From: Alphaproteobacteria bacterium
Lineage (GTDB): Bacteria; Pseudomonadota; Alphaproteobacteria; DSM-16000; Inquilinaceae
Direction of reading: 5' to 3'
DNA: 64,000 bases
Assembly: GCA_028284045.1 (NCBI GenBank)
Contig: JANQSN010000062.1
Span: 27,927-91,926 of the forward strand
Shown in pieces: positions 47,399 to 58,039 of the stretch. The notes beneath the pieces were generated by a model. The model was not told where the DNA came from. It saw nothing but the letters and a program-made list of their open reading frames with translations, and did not search any database. Positions within the stretch are counted from its first letter, which is position 1. Each line of letters begins with the position of its first letter. The position numbers were made by a program, and so were the translations under genes.

Positions 47399-48271
47399 CT
47401 ACCGCCCCCCCTCCTCCACCGCGGTCGGGTTCAGGCCGACGGCGATCTCCACGAAGCGCGATGTGCTGACCGCGATGCCGACGATCTCGCCGTCGATCAC
47501 GCCGACGGCGGAGTGAATCCCGAGCACCACCGTCTTGCCGTCGGCCCGCAACAGCAGCGGCGATCCGCTGTCGCCCAGCGTCGCATCGCATTGATGGATG
47601 ATCAGCGGCGGCCGGTCGAGCACGCGGGTGACCGGGCAGGGCCCGACGCGCGTCGGCAGATGGGCGCGATCCTGGCTGTAGCCGACCCGTTCGACGCGAC
47701 CGTCGGCGGCGTTGGCCAACAGCGTCTCCGGCTGGCGGACGGCCAGCGGAATCGGTCGCACCGGCACCGCGGTGTCCAGCTCCACCAACGCCCAGTCCTG
47801 CCCCACCTGCTCCGTCTCGATCGCCGCGTCGGGCTGGTAGTCCGGCGGCGTGTGCAGGCGCACCCCGCGCGCGTGGCCGAGAAACTCGCCGCGCGCATAG
47901 CCGGCCAGGAAATGCACATCGATCGCCGGCGTCCAGCGGCCCAGCCGGCCCGACCACAGGCAATGCGCCGCGGTCAGCATCAGCCGCGGCGCAATCAGCG
48001 TGCCCGTGCAGAACCCGCCGCCGGCGCGGTTGACCCGGCCGATCGCCGTCCACGGCCATTCATCGGGTTCGAGCACCTGGCGGTCGTCGGTGCCGGCGAT
48101 ACCCGGCAGCACCGGCGGATCCGACTGGGCCCGCAGATCCGCCGGCCCGCCCGCCACCGAGATCCCCAGCGCAAGCGCCAGCACGCCAAGCCTATGGCCC
48201 TGGCGGCCCCGGCCACGCCGGTGCCGCGACCGCGGGTGGAGGGGTGAGGATCGGTTCGGGCGCGTGCCCAT
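47399..48271 (-). CDS. Trypsin-like (S1) serine protease
   Basis: A 290-aa exported protease. From the start at 48271 there is a basic leader, a hydrophobic helix (LGVLALALGISVAGGPA) and then a chymotrypsin-fold domain: LTAAHC (catalytic His), QDWALVEL (Asp) and GDSGSPLL (Ser), with CTGTLIAP as the core strand. Cysteines flanking the triad could form the usual disulfides. The frame stays open to 48442, but that extension has no signal character. Substrate unknown. Confidence 0.88.
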   Translation of the reverse strand: MGTRPNRSSPLHPRSRHRRGRGRQGHRLGVLALALGISVAGGPADLRAQSDPPVLPGIAGTDDRQVLEPDEWPWTAIGRVNRAGGGFCTGTLIAPRLMLTAAHCLWSGRLGRWTPAIDVHFLAGYARGEFLGHARGVRLHTPPDYQPDAAIETEQVGQDWALVELDTAVPVRPIPLAVRQPETLLANAADGRVERVGYSQDRAHLPTRVGPCPVTRVLDRPPLIIHQCDATLGDSGSPLLLRADGKTVVLGIHSAVGVIDGEIVGIAVSTSRFVEIAVGLNPTAVEEGGR

Positions 48272-48457
48272 CTGCCTTCGAGTCCCGCCGTAGATCCTGG
48301 CGACCGCCGGATGCCGCCCGCGCCAAGACGGGCCGCCGCCATCGTCCCGCGGGCGGACCGGCGACGCAACCGCGCACGTGCCGCGCTTGACGATGCGCGC
48401 GGCCGGCCCGGTGCTCGGCGACAAATGCGCCCCCCGTGTCACGGAACATTCACCGTA

Positions 48458-48469
48458 GTTTAGCTAAAC
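48458..48469. promoter_or_regulatory. Perfect 12-bp palindrome upstream of phnC
   Basis: GTTTAGCTAAAC lies 65 bp before the phnC start and about 185 bp before the divergent protease. Its symmetry and AT content in a 70% G+C genome suggest a repressor or activator site. It is not a Pho box. Confidence 0.5.
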
Positions 48470-48534
48470 CGCCGCGAGCGGAGGGCTATGACACCGGCCG
48501 GGAGACGACTGACGACATCCAAGGCGGGCAGGGC

Positions 48535-49425
48535 ATGGCGGCGATTGAGATCCGTAATCTCAGCCGAACTTTCCCCGGTCGCGGCAAGGCTCTGGACGGC
48601 GTCGACCTGACGGTCGGCCGCGGCGAGATGGTCGGCCTGATCGGCGCCTCCGGCTCCGGCAAGTCCACCCTGATCCGGCATATCGCGGGCTTGGTCACGG
48701 GCGACGCGGACGGGCGCGGCGGGGTGGTTCGCGTCGGCGGCGAGACCATTCAGGAGAATGGCCACCTTGCGCCGGGCGCCCGCCGGACACGCACGCGCAT
48801 CGGCGTCATCTTCCAGCAATTCAATCTCGTCGGCCGCTTGTCGCTGCTGACCAACACGGTTCTCGGCGTGCTCGGGCGCGTGCCGCACTGGCGCGGTGCG
48901 CTGGGCCTGTTCAGCCGGGACGAGAAGCTGCTGGCCATGCAGGCCCTGGCCCAGGTCGGCATGGCGGACATGGCGACGCAGCGCGCCTCGACGCTCTCCG
49001 GCGGGCAGCAGCAGCGCGGCGCCATCGCGCGCGCGCTGGTCCAGGAGGCGGAGATCCTGCTGGCCGACGAGCCGATCGCCTCGCTCGACCCGAAATCGGC
49101 GCGCCGCGTCATGGAGATCCTGGCGCACATCAACCGGCGCTTCGGGATCACGGTCGTCGTGTCGCTGCACCAGGTCGACTACACCTTCGCCTATTGCCCG
49201 CGCACGGTGGCGCTGCGCGACGGGCGGATCGTCTATGACGGTCCGTCGCGCGCGCTGACGCCGTCCTTCCTCACCGAGCTTTACGGCGCCCAAAGCGAGG
49301 AGCTGATCCTGCCCGGCGCCTATGGCCAGCATGGCCCCGAGTCGGAAGACGCAGCCGACACGCAGGGCGCCGCGCTGCCGGGCACGCCGGTACCGGTGGC
49401 CGCCGTCACGGCCGCCACGGGCTGA
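48535..49425 (+). CDS. phnC: Phosphonate-type ABC transporter ATPase
   Basis: A 296-aa ATPase energising uptake of phosphonate, phosphite or a related compound. Walker A is GASGSGKST, signature LSGGQQQR, Walker [13 protein letters not shown], switch His in VVSLHQVDY. The length and the [20 protein letters not shown] insert are characteristic of PhnC. ATG 48535 starts the conserved part ([13 protein letters not shown]). The C-terminal 25 residues are an Ala/Pro/Val-rich tail. Confidence 0.93.
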   Translation: MAAIEIRNLSRTFPGRGKALDGVDLTVGRGEMVGLIGASGSGKSTLIRHIAGLVTGDADGRGGVVRVGGETIQENGHLAPGARRTRTRIGVIFQQFNLVGRLSLLTNTVLGVLGRVPHWRGALGLFSRDEKLLAMQALAQVGMADMATQRASTLSGGQQQRGAIARALVQEAEILLADEPIASLDPKSARRVMEILAHINRRFGITVVVSLHQVDYTFAYCPRTVALRDGRIVYDGPSRALTPSFLTELYGAQSEELILPGAYGQHGPESEDAADTQGAALPGTPVPVAAVTAATG

Positions 49426-49562
49426 ACAGTCACAAAACCCCAGCCGATCGACGCAGAGATCCAAGAGAAGGCTGAACCCCGCGCAGTGCCCGCATCGGCG
49501 CCACGCGGCCCCGCGCAGACAACGCCAACAAACCCGACAACCGACGTTAGGGGAGAGTATCT

Positions 49563-50579
49563 ATGAGCGCACGCCTGTTGACGGCCACCGCGGCCGCCCT
49601 CTTCGCCGCCACCCCGGTCCTGGCACAGCCGGAACCGCTGGAGGGCGATCCCGCCGAGATCAACTTCGGCATTATCTCCACCGAGTCGCAGCAGAACCTG
49701 GAGCGGCAGTGGCAGCCCTTCCTGGAGGACATGGAAGAGGCGCTCGGCATGCCGATCAACGCCTTCTACGCCAGCGACTATGCCGGCGTGATCGAGGCGA
49801 TGCGCTTCGGCCAAGTGACCGTCGCCTGGTTCGGCAATGCCTCGGCGATGCAGGCGGTCGACCGCGCCGGCGGCGAGATCTTCGCCCAGACCACCAAGAT
49901 CGACGGCACCCGCGGCTACTACAGCCATATCCTGGTGAACGCCGACAGCGAGCTGCAGACCCTCGACGATCTGCTGGCCCATTGCGGCGATGACACCATC
50001 GACTTCGGGATCGGCGACCCCAACTCGACGTCGGGCTTCCTGGTTCCCAGCTACTACGTCTTCGCGCTGAACGGCGTGACGCCGCAGGACTGCTTCGCCA
50101 GCGTGCGCAACGCCAATCACGAGACCAATCTGCTGGCCGTGGCGAACGGCCTGGTGCACGCCGCCACCAACAACAGCGAGCAGCTTGCCCGCACCGAGGC
50201 GAACGCCCCCGACGCCGCCGCCGCCGTGCGTGTCCTCTGGACCTCGCCGCTGATCCCCAGCGACCCCATGGTCCTGCGCGCCGACCTGTCGGACGAGTTG
50301 AAGGGCCGGATCACCGATTTCTTCCTGCGCTACGGTGTCGAAGGCGACAATGTGGAGGAGGAGCTGGCCATCCTCGCCGCCAATCAGGATGGCATGGGGC
50401 CGTATGTCGCCTCCGACAACAACCAGCTTCTGCCCATCCGTCAGCTTCGGCTGTTCCGCGAGCGGCTGGAGGTGGAGGCGGACGAGGACCTCTCCGACGC
50501 GGACAAGTCCGAGCAGCTTGCCGCCATCGATGATCAGCTCGCCGCGCTGAACGCGCAGATGGAAGCGCTCGGGCAGTAA
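49563..50579 (+). CDS. phnD: Phosphonate-type periplasmic binding protein
   Basis: A 338-aa solute-binding protein. Signal peptide ([18 protein letters not shown]), then [32 protein letters not shown] and the ligand-site segments [23 protein letters not shown] and [16 protein letters not shown], characteristic of PhnD/PtxB/HtxB. GGGGAGA lies a few bases before ATG 49563. A Glu/Asp/Leu-rich C-terminal coiled segment ([22 protein letters not shown]) is also seen in E. coli PhnD. Ligand not predictable. Confidence 0.93.
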   Translation: MSARLLTATAAALFAATPVLAQPEPLEGDPAEINFGIISTESQQNLERQWQPFLEDMEEALGMPINAFYASDYAGVIEAMRFGQVTVAWFGNASAMQAVDRAGGEIFAQTTKIDGTRGYYSHILVNADSELQTLDDLLAHCGDDTIDFGIGDPNSTSGFLVPSYYVFALNGVTPQDCFASVRNANHETNLLAVANGLVHAATNNSEQLARTEANAPDAAAAVRVLWTSPLIPSDPMVLRADLSDELKGRITDFFLRYGVEGDNVEEELAILAANQDGMGPYVASDNNQLLPIRQLRLFRERLEVEADEDLSDADKSEQLAAIDDQLAALNAQMEALGQ

Positions 50580-50600
50580 GCTCGCTTGCCATCGGTAACG

Positions 50601-50630
50601 ACCGGCGCCGCGCGAAACCGCGGCGCCGGT
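50601..50630 (+). terminator. 12-bp hairpin between phnD and phnE
   Basis: ACCGGCGCCGCG (50601-50612) and CGCGGCGCCGGT (50619-50630) pair perfectly around CGAAAC. No T-run follows, so partial attenuation or 3'-end protection of the abundant binding-protein message is more likely than full termination. Confidence 0.55.
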
Positions 50631-50734
50631 GCGCGTTTCGTCTCGTGGGACGGCCGGAATGGCGCATCGGCCGAACCGGCTTCGCCGCACCGATGGCCGC
50701 AATCCGAATCACCACAGTCTCGGATTCCCCGACC

Positions 50735-51568
50735 ATGACCGATCCGCACGCCTCTGCTCGGACAGCTGCCGCCGTGCCGGACGCGCCGCAGGTCTCTCTC
50801 CCGCCGCGGGACGTCAAACGCACCTGGCTATGGATCGCCGGTTGGGGGGCCCTGGCGCTGGTGCTGATCGGCTCCTGGCAGGGTGCGGACATGCGCCCCT
50901 GGGATCTGGTCGCCCAGTCCGACAATATGGTGAAGTTCCTGGCGGGCTTCTTCCCGCCGGATTTCCGCGATTGGGACTACTACCTCGAACAGATGGTGAT
51001 CACGGTGCAGATCGCCGTCTGGGGGACCTTCCTGGCGGTGGTCTGCGCCATCCCGCTGGGTCTGCTGAGTTCGGAGAACATCGCGCCCTGGTGGATCGTT
51101 CACCCGGTGCGCCGGCTGATGGACGCCTTCCGCGCCATCAACGAGATGGTGTTCGCCATGCTGTTCGTGGTCGCGGTGGGGCTGGGCCCCTTCGCCGGCA
51201 CGCTGGCGCTGTGGATCCACACCACGGGCGTGCTCGCCAAGCTGTTCTCCGAAGCGGTGGAGGCGGTCGACCCGCGCCCGGTGGAGGGCATCCGCGCCAC
51301 CGGCGCCACCCCGGTGCAGGAGGCGGTGTTCGGCGTCATCCCGCAGGTCCTGCCGCTATGGATCAGCTATTCGCTCTACCGGTTCGAGAGCAATGTCCGC
51401 TCCGCCACCGTGCTCGGCATCGTCGGCGCCGGCGGCATCGGCCAGATCTTCTACGAGGTGATCCGCGGTTTCTACTACGCCCAGACCGCGGCAATCATCA
51501 TTATCGTCGTCGTGTCGGTCTCGATCATCGACATCATCAGCCAGCGGCTGCGCAAGCTGGTGATCTGA
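50735..51568 (+). CDS. phnE: Phosphonate-type ABC transporter permease
   Basis: A 277-aa inner-membrane permease with about six helices. The ABC loop [29 protein letters not shown] (with the EAA-like Gly) contacts PhnC, and [20 protein letters not shown] is typical of PhnE. I chose ATG 50735 (MTDPHAS); an in-frame ATG at 50693 is possible. No C-P lyase, phosphonatase or phosphite dehydrogenase gene follows, so this is an orphan uptake cluster. Confidence 0.92.
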   Translation: MTDPHASARTAAAVPDAPQVSLPPRDVKRTWLWIAGWGALALVLIGSWQGADMRPWDLVAQSDNMVKFLAGFFPPDFRDWDYYLEQMVITVQIAVWGTFLAVVCAIPLGLLSSENIAPWWIVHPVRRLMDAFRAINEMVFAMLFVVAVGLGPFAGTLALWIHTTGVLAKLFSEAVEAVDPRPVEGIRATGATPVQEAVFGVIPQVLPLWISYSLYRFESNVRSATVLGIVGAGGIGQIFYEVIRGFYYAQTAAIIIIVVVSVSIIDIISQRLRKLVI

Positions 51569-51577
51569 CCGGTCGGA

Positions 51578-52462
51578 TCAGTCGGGATCATCGTCGCCGG
51601 GCCGTGACGGATCGCCACCACGCCGGCCTCTCGACGATCCACCCGCGATCGCGACCGACTGTCGGCTCGCCCGCTTCAGACGGTCCGCCGCGCGGCGCTG
51701 GCGCTGCAGTCCCTCTGAGAAGCCGGCGGCGAGGATGCCGGTGGGAATGGCGATGACGCCGACCGCCATCAGCGCGGAGACCGCGGCCACCACCCGGCCG
51801 AGCGGGGTCACCGGCACGGTATCGCCATAGCCGACCGTGGTCAGCGTCGTTACGGCCCACCACAGCGCCCGCGGAATGCTGCCGAACGCCTCGGGCTGGA
51901 CGTCGCGCTCCAGCACATGCAGCAGCGTCGCCGAGCCCAGCAGCATCGCCCCGGCCAGCGCCATGGACAGCATCAGCTCATAACGCCGCTCGCCGATCGC
52001 CCGGGCCAGCACCGCCCAGGCCTGGGTGAACCGCGCCAGACGCAACAGCACCACCAGGCGCAACAGCCGCGCCAGACGCAGCAGATAGCTGTCCGACAGA
52101 CCAGCCACCAGCAGGCACGGCACCAAGGCGGCCAAGTCGATCAGCGTCAGCGGCCGGCTGAGATATCGGAGGCGCCCGCGCAAACCCCGATACTGCCGCT
52201 CCGACCCCGCCGCCCACAGCCGCACCAGGAACTCCACCAGGAACACCGCCGCCAAGGCGAGGTTCAGCCAGGCCAACCCCACCGCCATGCCGGGCCAGGC
52301 GAGGACCCGCGGCTCGGTCTCCACAATGGCGACCAGGCACGCGAAGACGATGACCGCCAACAGGCCCCGGTTCAGCCGCCGCGCCAGCCCCGGCCGCGCC
52401 CCACCGCCCTCCAGGGCATCGTGGAGACTGCGTCGCACCTCGCCGCGCTGTATGGCCACCAT
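51578..52462 (-). CDS. Voltage-gated-type potassium channel
   Basis: A 294-aa six-helix channel. S4-like LLRLARLLRLVVLLRLARF carries Arg every third residue, and the filter TTVGYGDTVP is the K+-selective loop between S5 and S6. The cytoplasmic tail is short and basic. The start at 52462 omits an Arg-rich upstream extension. It is convergent with phnE (9 bp gap) and divergent from glgP. Confidence 0.9.
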   Translation of the reverse strand: MVAIQRGEVRRSLHDALEGGGARPGLARRLNRGLLAVIVFACLVAIVETEPRVLAWPGMAVGLAWLNLALAAVFLVEFLVRLWAAGSERQYRGLRGRLRYLSRPLTLIDLAALVPCLLVAGLSDSYLLRLARLLRLVVLLRLARFTQAWAVLARAIGERRYELMLSMALAGAMLLGSATLLHVLERDVQPEAFGSIPRALWWAVTTLTTVGYGDTVPVTPLGRVVAAVSALMAVGVIAIPTGILAAGFSEGLQRQRRAADRLKRASRQSVAIAGGSSRGRRGGDPSRPGDDDPD

Positions 52463-52631
52463 CCTCACCCCATCCCTTCCGTCCCGCGTCGACAGTCGCG
52501 CCGACGGGCGCAACGCCTGCCGCGACCTCGCGCCGCACCCCCGCCACGCGGCTGTCTGCCGACACATTTACCGCGTCGACACACGAATACGGTACTTGGC
52601 GAGAGGCGAGGTTGTCCGTACCCTAACTTCG

Positions 52632-52639
52632 TTAGCTAA
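52632..52639. promoter_or_regulatory. TTAGCTAA palindrome and CTAAC-TTC-GTTAG dyad before glgP
   Basis: Overlapping palindromes (52623-52639) lie about 30-45 bp before the glgP start and share the TTAGCTAA core with the phnC upstream palindrome. A possible shared regulator is speculative. Confidence 0.3.
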
Positions 52640-52667
52640 GGATCTTGCGATCGGAACCCCCCACCCG

Positions 52668-55142
52668 ATGCTGACCCTGTCCCTGGCGGATACCGCCGAT
52701 ACCGCAGACGCCGAGACCGGTCTGCGCCAAGACCTTCTGCGATGGCTGGCCTCCTCGGTCGGCAAGGAGCCGCTGACGGCGACCGCGCATGACTGGTATC
52801 TGGCGATGGCCCAGGCGCTCAGAGAGCGCATGGTGTCGCGCTGGATGCGCACCATAGAGCGCCAGCACCAGCGCAGCGACCGGCGGGTCTACTACCTGTC
52901 CATGGAGATCATGACCGGGCGCCTCCTGGGCAGCGCCCTGGCCAGCCTCGGCCTCGATCGGACCGCCCGGGTCATCCTGGACGACTACGGCGTCGACATG
53001 CAGGCGGTGATGGCCTGCGAGCCGGAGGCGCCGTTGGGCGACAGCGGCCAGGGCCGCCTGGCTGCCTGCCTGCTGGACGGGATGGCGAGCCACGGGCTGC
53101 CGGGCTTCGGCTACGGCCTGCGCTACGAGTACGGCGCCTTCCGCCAGCAGGTGGTGGACGGCTGGCAGGTCGAGGTGCCGGAAAGCTGGCTGCAGCACAC
53201 CAATCCCTGGGCCTTCGAGCGTGGGGAGATCGTCCATCCGGTCTCGTTCTACGGCCAGGTCGACGCGGCCGGCCGGTGGACCGACGGCACGCGGGTCTGG
53301 GCGCTCGCCCACGACACGCCGCTGGTCGGCTGGAAGGGGCGGTGGATCAACACGCTCCGGCTATGGTCGGCGGAACCGGACGCGAGCTTCGACCTCGCCG
53401 CCTTCAACCGCGGCGAACATGTCGCGGCGATGGCCGGCCGGGAACAGGCCGCCGCGCTGACCCGGGTGCTCTATCCGGCCGGCGAGAGCGACGCCGGGCG
53501 CGAGCTGCGGCTGATGCAGCAGTACTTTCTGGCGACGGCGTCCTTGCAGGACGTGCTGCGCCGGCACCTGAAGCGCACCGACGATGTCGCCGGCCTGCCG
53601 GCCAAGGCGACCGTTCACCTGAACGGCAGCCACTCCGCGATCGCGGTGGCGGAGTTGCAGCGCCTGCTGGTCGACCATCACGGGTTCGACTGGGACCGGG
53701 CCTGGGACGTCACCCGCCAGTGCTTCACCTACACCGCGCATTCGCTGTTGCCGGAGGGGCAGGAGCGCTGGCCGCTGGCCCTGCTCGGCCGCGTGTTGCC
53801 GCGCCATCGCCAGATCGTGGAACGGCTGGACGGCGCGTTGGCGGCGGTGGCGGCACCGGACACGCTGGCCGTCTCCGCCGCCACCGGCCAGGCGCTGATC
53901 GATCGCAGCACCGGATCGGATCCCGAACCGGTGCTGCGCCTGGGCCACCTCGCCTTCCACGGGTCGACCCGGGTCAACGGCGTGTCGGAGATGCAGACGC
54001 GGCTGTTGCGGACGCGGATCTTCCCCGATCTCGACCGCGTCTATCCCGACCGGCTGGTCGCCATCACCAACGGGGTGACGCCGCGGCGCTGGCTGGACCA
54101 ATGCAACCGCCCGCTGGCCCGGCTGATCACCGAGACGATCGGCGACGGCTGGGTCGACGACCTGGGCCGCCTGTCCCAGCTATTGCCGCTGTCGGAGGAT
54201 GCCGGCTTCCGCGATGCCTTCGCGACCGCGCGGCAGACCGCGAAGGACGCGCTGGCCGACTACATCGCCCGCACCACGGCGGTCGATGTCGATCCGGCGG
54301 CGCTGTTCGACGTGCAGATCAAGCCGATCCACGGGCATAAGCGCCAGTTGATGAACCTGTTGCACGCGGCCGCCCTCTATGAGGCGATCCGCGTCGGCGA
54401 CGGCCAGCACTTCGCACCGCGCGTAAAAATCCTCGCCGGCAAGGCGTCGCCGGCCGACCCCTTCGGCGGGCTGATCGTCAAGCTGGCGCATGCGCTCGCC
54501 CGGCGCATCAACACCGACCCGGCGGTGGGCGACCGGCTGAAGCTGGTGTTCCTGCCCGACTACGGCGTCACGCTGGCGGAGCGGGTGATCCCCGCCGCCG
54601 ATCTGTCGGTGCAGATCTCCACGCCCGGCACCGAAAGCTCCGGCACCGGCAACATGAAGCTGGCGCTGAACGGCGCACTGACCCTCGGCTCGCGCGACGG
54701 CGCGAACCTGGAGATCTGCGACCGGGTCGGTGATGCGTCGATCTTCCTGTTCGGCCCGGCGGTCGAGGACGCCGACTATGATTCGGCGCCTTTGAGCCCC
54801 GCCGCGATCGCCGACCTGCTCGCCCATGACGACGCCTTGCGCGCCGCCATCGGCCGGGTGGCCTATGGGCTGTGCGCGGATGACGAGCCGGGCGACCTGT
54901 TCCGGCCGCTGATCCACCAGATGCTGAGCGCGGCGACCTACCGGGTGTTGCGGGACTTCGCCGCCTTTGCCGACGCCCAGGCGCGCGCCGAGGCGCTGTG
55001 GCGGAATCCCGCGTCCTGGTGGCATCACGCGGTCCGCAACACGGCGCTGACCGGCTGGTTCTCCGTCGACCGCGCGGTTGCGGCCTATGCTGCCCATTCC
55101 TGGCACACCGGCGCGGCCGATCTGTCCATCGCCGCGGAGTAG
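52668..55142 (+). CDS. glgP: Glycogen/starch/alpha-glucan phosphorylase
   Basis: An 824-aa PLP enzyme that releases glucose 1-phosphate from glycogen ends. DRRVYYLSMEIMTGRLLGSAL near the start, the KATVHLNGSHSAIAVAEL centre, the VTPRRWLDQCN segment and the PLP-binding Lys664 in SGTGNMKLALNGALTLGSRDG are all conserved, and the length is normal. It starts at ATG 52668. No other glycogen gene is adjacent. It ends 21 bp from the convergent sulfur transporter gene. Confidence 0.96.
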   Translation: MLTLSLADTADTADAETGLRQDLLRWLASSVGKEPLTATAHDWYLAMAQALRERMVSRWMRTIERQHQRSDRRVYYLSMEIMTGRLLGSALASLGLDRTARVILDDYGVDMQAVMACEPEAPLGDSGQGRLAACLLDGMASHGLPGFGYGLRYEYGAFRQQVVDGWQVEVPESWLQHTNPWAFERGEIVHPVSFYGQVDAAGRWTDGTRVWALAHDTPLVGWKGRWINTLRLWSAEPDASFDLAAFNRGEHVAAMAGREQAAALTRVLYPAGESDAGRELRLMQQYFLATASLQDVLRRHLKRTDDVAGLPAKATVHLNGSHSAIAVAELQRLLVDHHGFDWDRAWDVTRQCFTYTAHSLLPEGQERWPLALLGRVLPRHRQIVERLDGALAAVAAPDTLAVSAATGQALIDRSTGSDPEPVLRLGHLAFHGSTRVNGVSEMQTRLLRTRIFPDLDRVYPDRLVAITNGVTPRRWLDQCNRPLARLITETIGDGWVDDLGRLSQLLPLSEDAGFRDAFATARQTAKDALADYIARTTAVDVDPAALFDVQIKPIHGHKRQLMNLLHAAALYEAIRVGDGQHFAPRVKILAGKASPADPFGGLIVKLAHALARRINTDPAVGDRLKLVFLPDYGVTLAERVIPAADLSVQISTPGTESSGTGNMKLALNGALTLGSRDGANLEICDRVGDASIFLFGPAVEDADYDSAPLSPAAIADLLAHDDALRAAIGRVAYGLCADDEPGDLFRPLIHQMLSAATYRVLRDFAAFADAQARAEALWRNPASWWHHAVRNTALTGWFSVDRAVAAYAAHSWHTGAADLSIAAE

Positions 55143-55163
55143 CGGGGCCCAGCGGATGCCCGG

Positions 55164-56405
55164 TCAGGAGGGCTGCCGCCCGGCGCCGGACAGGCCGAAC
55201 ACGGGCCTCAGCCACACGCCGACCACGCTGCCGGCAAAGCCCGCCACCAACCACAGCCAGCCGTGCAGGCTGCCCGAGGCCACGCCGCTGAAATAGGCGC
55301 CGATATTGCAGCCGAAGGCGAGGCGGGCGCCGTAGCCCATCAGCAATCCGCCGATCACCGCCGCGGCGATCGGCCGCCAGGGATGCGTCAGCTCCGGCCG
55401 GAAACGCCCGGCCAGCCCGGCGGCCAGAAAGGCGCCCAGGAGGATGCCGAGATTGGTCACCGTGGTGATGTCGCCCAGCACCGACCGGTCGAGCGCGCCG
55501 GCGCGCGCCTCCCAATAGGGCCAGGTCCGCACCACCTCCAAGCCCAGCCCGTCGGCCACTTGGGCGCCCCATAGCGCGAAGGCAGAGGTCACCCCCCAAG
55601 GGCGCCCCGCCACCCACAACACCGCGATGTTGAGGACCGCCAGGCCGACCGCGCCCCACACCAAGGGCCACGGCCCTCGCAGCAGCCGGCGGTGCCAGCG
55701 CATCGCCCGCGGCGTCTCGGCAATCGAGCGCACGCGGCCGTGCCGGCGCCGCTCCAGCACCACGGTGAAGAGCGCGATCGCGGCGAACAGAGCCAGCGTC
55801 ATCGCCAGGGCCGGGACCAGGCCGAGCCGGCGCGGCAGCGAATAGGGGTCGAGCGCCGGCAGGGCCAGCCACCAGTCCAGATGATGGGTCGCCACCAGCG
55901 ACCCAGTGATGAAGAAGACCAGCGTGACGACCATCTTCGTGCTGCCGCCGCCCACCGTGTAGAGCGTGCCGCTGGCGCAGCCATTGCCGAGCTGCATGCC
56001 GATGCCGAAGATGAAGGCGCCGACCAGCACCGAGACGCCCGCCGGCGCCACGAACCCCCAGACCGGCCGGCCGAACAGCTCGCCCGCCGCGAGCGCCGGA
56101 TAGAACACCAGGACCGCGACGGTCAGCATGACCATCTGCGCCCGCAGCCCCGCCCCTTCCCGATCGGCCAGGAAGACGCGCCAGGCGGCGGTGAAGCCGA
56201 AGGCGGCGTGGTAGAGCACGAGGCCGAGCGCGCCCCCAAGGCCCAGCAACACCCCCTGGCGCCAGCCGAACCCCTCGGCCAGCGCGACCGCACCGCCCCC
56301 CAGCAGCAGCAGCGCCAGAACGACCACACGGCGGTTCGCCGGCGGCCCGGCATTCCCGACCTCCGCCGATACGCCGCCCACCGCCCGATCCATGGCAAGG
56401 CTCAC
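55164..56405 (-). CDS. YeeE/YedE family sulfur-compound transporter
   Basis: A 413-aa membrane protein with about ten helices in two related halves. The conserved Cys motifs are GMQLGNGCASGTLYTVGGGS and LAFGCNIGAYFSGVASGSLHGW, which in the thiosulfate importer TsuA relay substrate by transient S-H interactions. No TusA-like (YeeD/TsuB) gene adjoins. An alternative start at 56393 (MDRAVGG) is equally plausible. Confidence 0.9.
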   Translation of the reverse strand: MSLAMDRAVGGVSAEVGNAGPPANRRVVVLALLLLGGGAVALAEGFGWRQGVLLGLGGALGLVLYHAAFGFTAAWRVFLADREGAGLRAQMVMLTVAVLVFYPALAAGELFGRPVWGFVAPAGVSVLVGAFIFGIGMQLGNGCASGTLYTVGGGSTKMVVTLVFFITGSLVATHHLDWWLALPALDPYSLPRRLGLVPALAMTLALFAAIALFTVVLERRRHGRVRSIAETPRAMRWHRRLLRGPWPLVWGAVGLAVLNIAVLWVAGRPWGVTSAFALWGAQVADGLGLEVVRTWPYWEARAGALDRSVLGDITTVTNLGILLGAFLAAGLAGRFRPELTHPWRPIAAAVIGGLLMGYGARLAFGCNIGAYFSGVASGSLHGWLWLVAGFAGSVVGVWLRPVFGLSGAGRQPS

Positions 56406-56619
56406 GACCCGGGTTCCTTCCGCACCGAAGATTAGGAATTGAGGCTTCAGACAATCGGACCGCCACCGCCCGCGTTCAAGGGGCGACGCCGTCGCGCCGG
56501 CCTATCACCGGGATCGCCGGACCGTGACACCCCGTGATCGGCGCTTTGGCGTATGACGATAGCGACGCGTCATCCGGGCGAGCGGGCCGAGCCGCCCAGG
56601 GCAAGGAACGGGCACCCCC

Positions 56620-57957
56620 ATGCAGACCGACCCCCGCGGCAACGACCTCACCACCGACAGCGCGGCGGCGGCCGACGCGCTGGAAGACATGACGCTGGCC
56701 TTCCTGGCCCAGTCGTCGGAGACGGCCGATCGGCTGGACCGGACGCTCGCCGCCGACCCGGGCCTGGTGATCGCGCTGGCGGCCCGCGGGCTGTTCGCCC
56801 TGCTGCTCGGCCGGCGCGAGATGATCGACCCGGCCCGCCGACAGCTTGCGCTGGCCCGCCAGAGCCTGGCCGATCGCGGCGGCACCCATCGCGAGCACGG
56901 CTATGTCGCGGCGCTGGCCGCGCTGGCCGACGGCCAGTACGAGGCGGCGGTCGCCCGGCTCGACCAAGTGCTGATCGCCGCGCCGACCGATGTGCTGGCG
57001 GCCCGCCTTGCCCACGCGCTGCGCTTCATGCTGGGCGACCGGATCGGCATGCTGACCGCGCTCGACGCGGTCCTGCCGGCCTGGACGGACGATCTGCCCG
57101 GGGCCGGCTATCTGCTGGGCTGCCACGCCTTCGCGCTGGAGGAGACGGGCGACTACGACAGCGCGGAAGACGCCGGGCACCGCGCGCTCGCCCTGGCGCC
57201 GGACGACCGCTGGGGCCTGCACGCCGTCGCCCATGTCCACGAGATGCGCGACCAGCCGGCGGCCGGCCTCGCCTGGCTGGAAGGCCATGACGGCCTTTGC
57301 TGCGGCGCCAACAATTTCGGCTATCACCTGTTCTGGCACCGGGCGCTGTTCCACCTGTCGCTCGGCGAGACCGACGGGGCGCTGGCGCTCTACGACCGGG
57401 CGATCCGCTGCAACGCCACCGACGACTTCCGCGACATCGCCAACGCCGCCAGCCTGCTGTTCCGCCTGGAACGCCAAGGCGTGGCGGCCGGCCCACGCTG
57501 GCAGGAGCTGGCCGACAAGGCCGAGGCGCGCAGCGACGACCACACTTGCGCCTTCGCCGACGCCCACTACCTCCTGGCGCTGGCCGGTGCGGGACGCCTG
57601 GCGACGGCCCGCGCCTGGGTCGACACCATGCGCAACGCCGCGGCCGGCGAGACGTCGCAGGCTCGCATCCTGCGCACCGTCGGACTCCGCCTCGGCGAGG
57701 CGATCCTCGCCTTCGCGGAGGGCCGCTCCTGCGAGGCCGTGGAGCGGCTGATGCCGCTCCGCCACCGGCTGAGCGCCATCGGCGGCAGCCACGCCCAACG
57801 CGACGTGTTCCAGCAACTGCTGATCGATGCCGCCCTGGCCGCCGGCCAGTGCGACGCGGCCCGGCTCCTGATCGACGATCGACTGGCCGAGCGTCCAGGC
57901 AACGCCTGGGGTCAGGACCGCGCACGGCGCCTCGCCGCGCTCACGCCGGTGGTGTGA
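56620..57957 (+). CDS. TTC38-like tetratricopeptide-repeat protein
   Basis: A 445-aa all-helical cytoplasmic protein. GLHAVAHVHEMRDQPAAGLAWL and FGYHLFWHRALFHLSLGETDGALALYDRAI are characteristic of the TTC38 family, a TPR superhelix conserved from bacteria to animals without a defined biochemical role. A candidate TPR array covers most of the chain. Divergent from the YeeE gene over a 214-bp spacer. Confidence 0.87.
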   Translation: MQTDPRGNDLTTDSAAAADALEDMTLAFLAQSSETADRLDRTLAADPGLVIALAARGLFALLLGRREMIDPARRQLALARQSLADRGGTHREHGYVAALAALADGQYEAAVARLDQVLIAAPTDVLAARLAHALRFMLGDRIGMLTALDAVLPAWTDDLPGAGYLLGCHAFALEETGDYDSAEDAGHRALALAPDDRWGLHAVAHVHEMRDQPAAGLAWLEGHDGLCCGANNFGYHLFWHRALFHLSLGETDGALALYDRAIRCNATDDFRDIANAASLLFRLERQGVAAGPRWQELADKAEARSDDHTCAFADAHYLLALAGAGRLATARAWVDTMRNAAAGETSQARILRTVGLRLGEAILAFAEGRSCEAVERLMPLRHRLSAIGGSHAQRDVFQQLLIDAALAAGQCDAARLLIDDRLAERPGNAWGQDRARRLAALTPVV

Positions 57958-58039
57958 GGTTTATCGGGACAGAGGAACGTCCGCCGACGCAGCGCCCACG
58001 TCTTGATCCATCGGCGCCCGCGCGCTGATCTGTCGCCTT

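Noticed and set aside
48458..48469. Pho box for phnC
   Set aside because: GTTTAGCTAAAC does not resemble the direct-repeat CTGTCAT pattern of PhoB sites.
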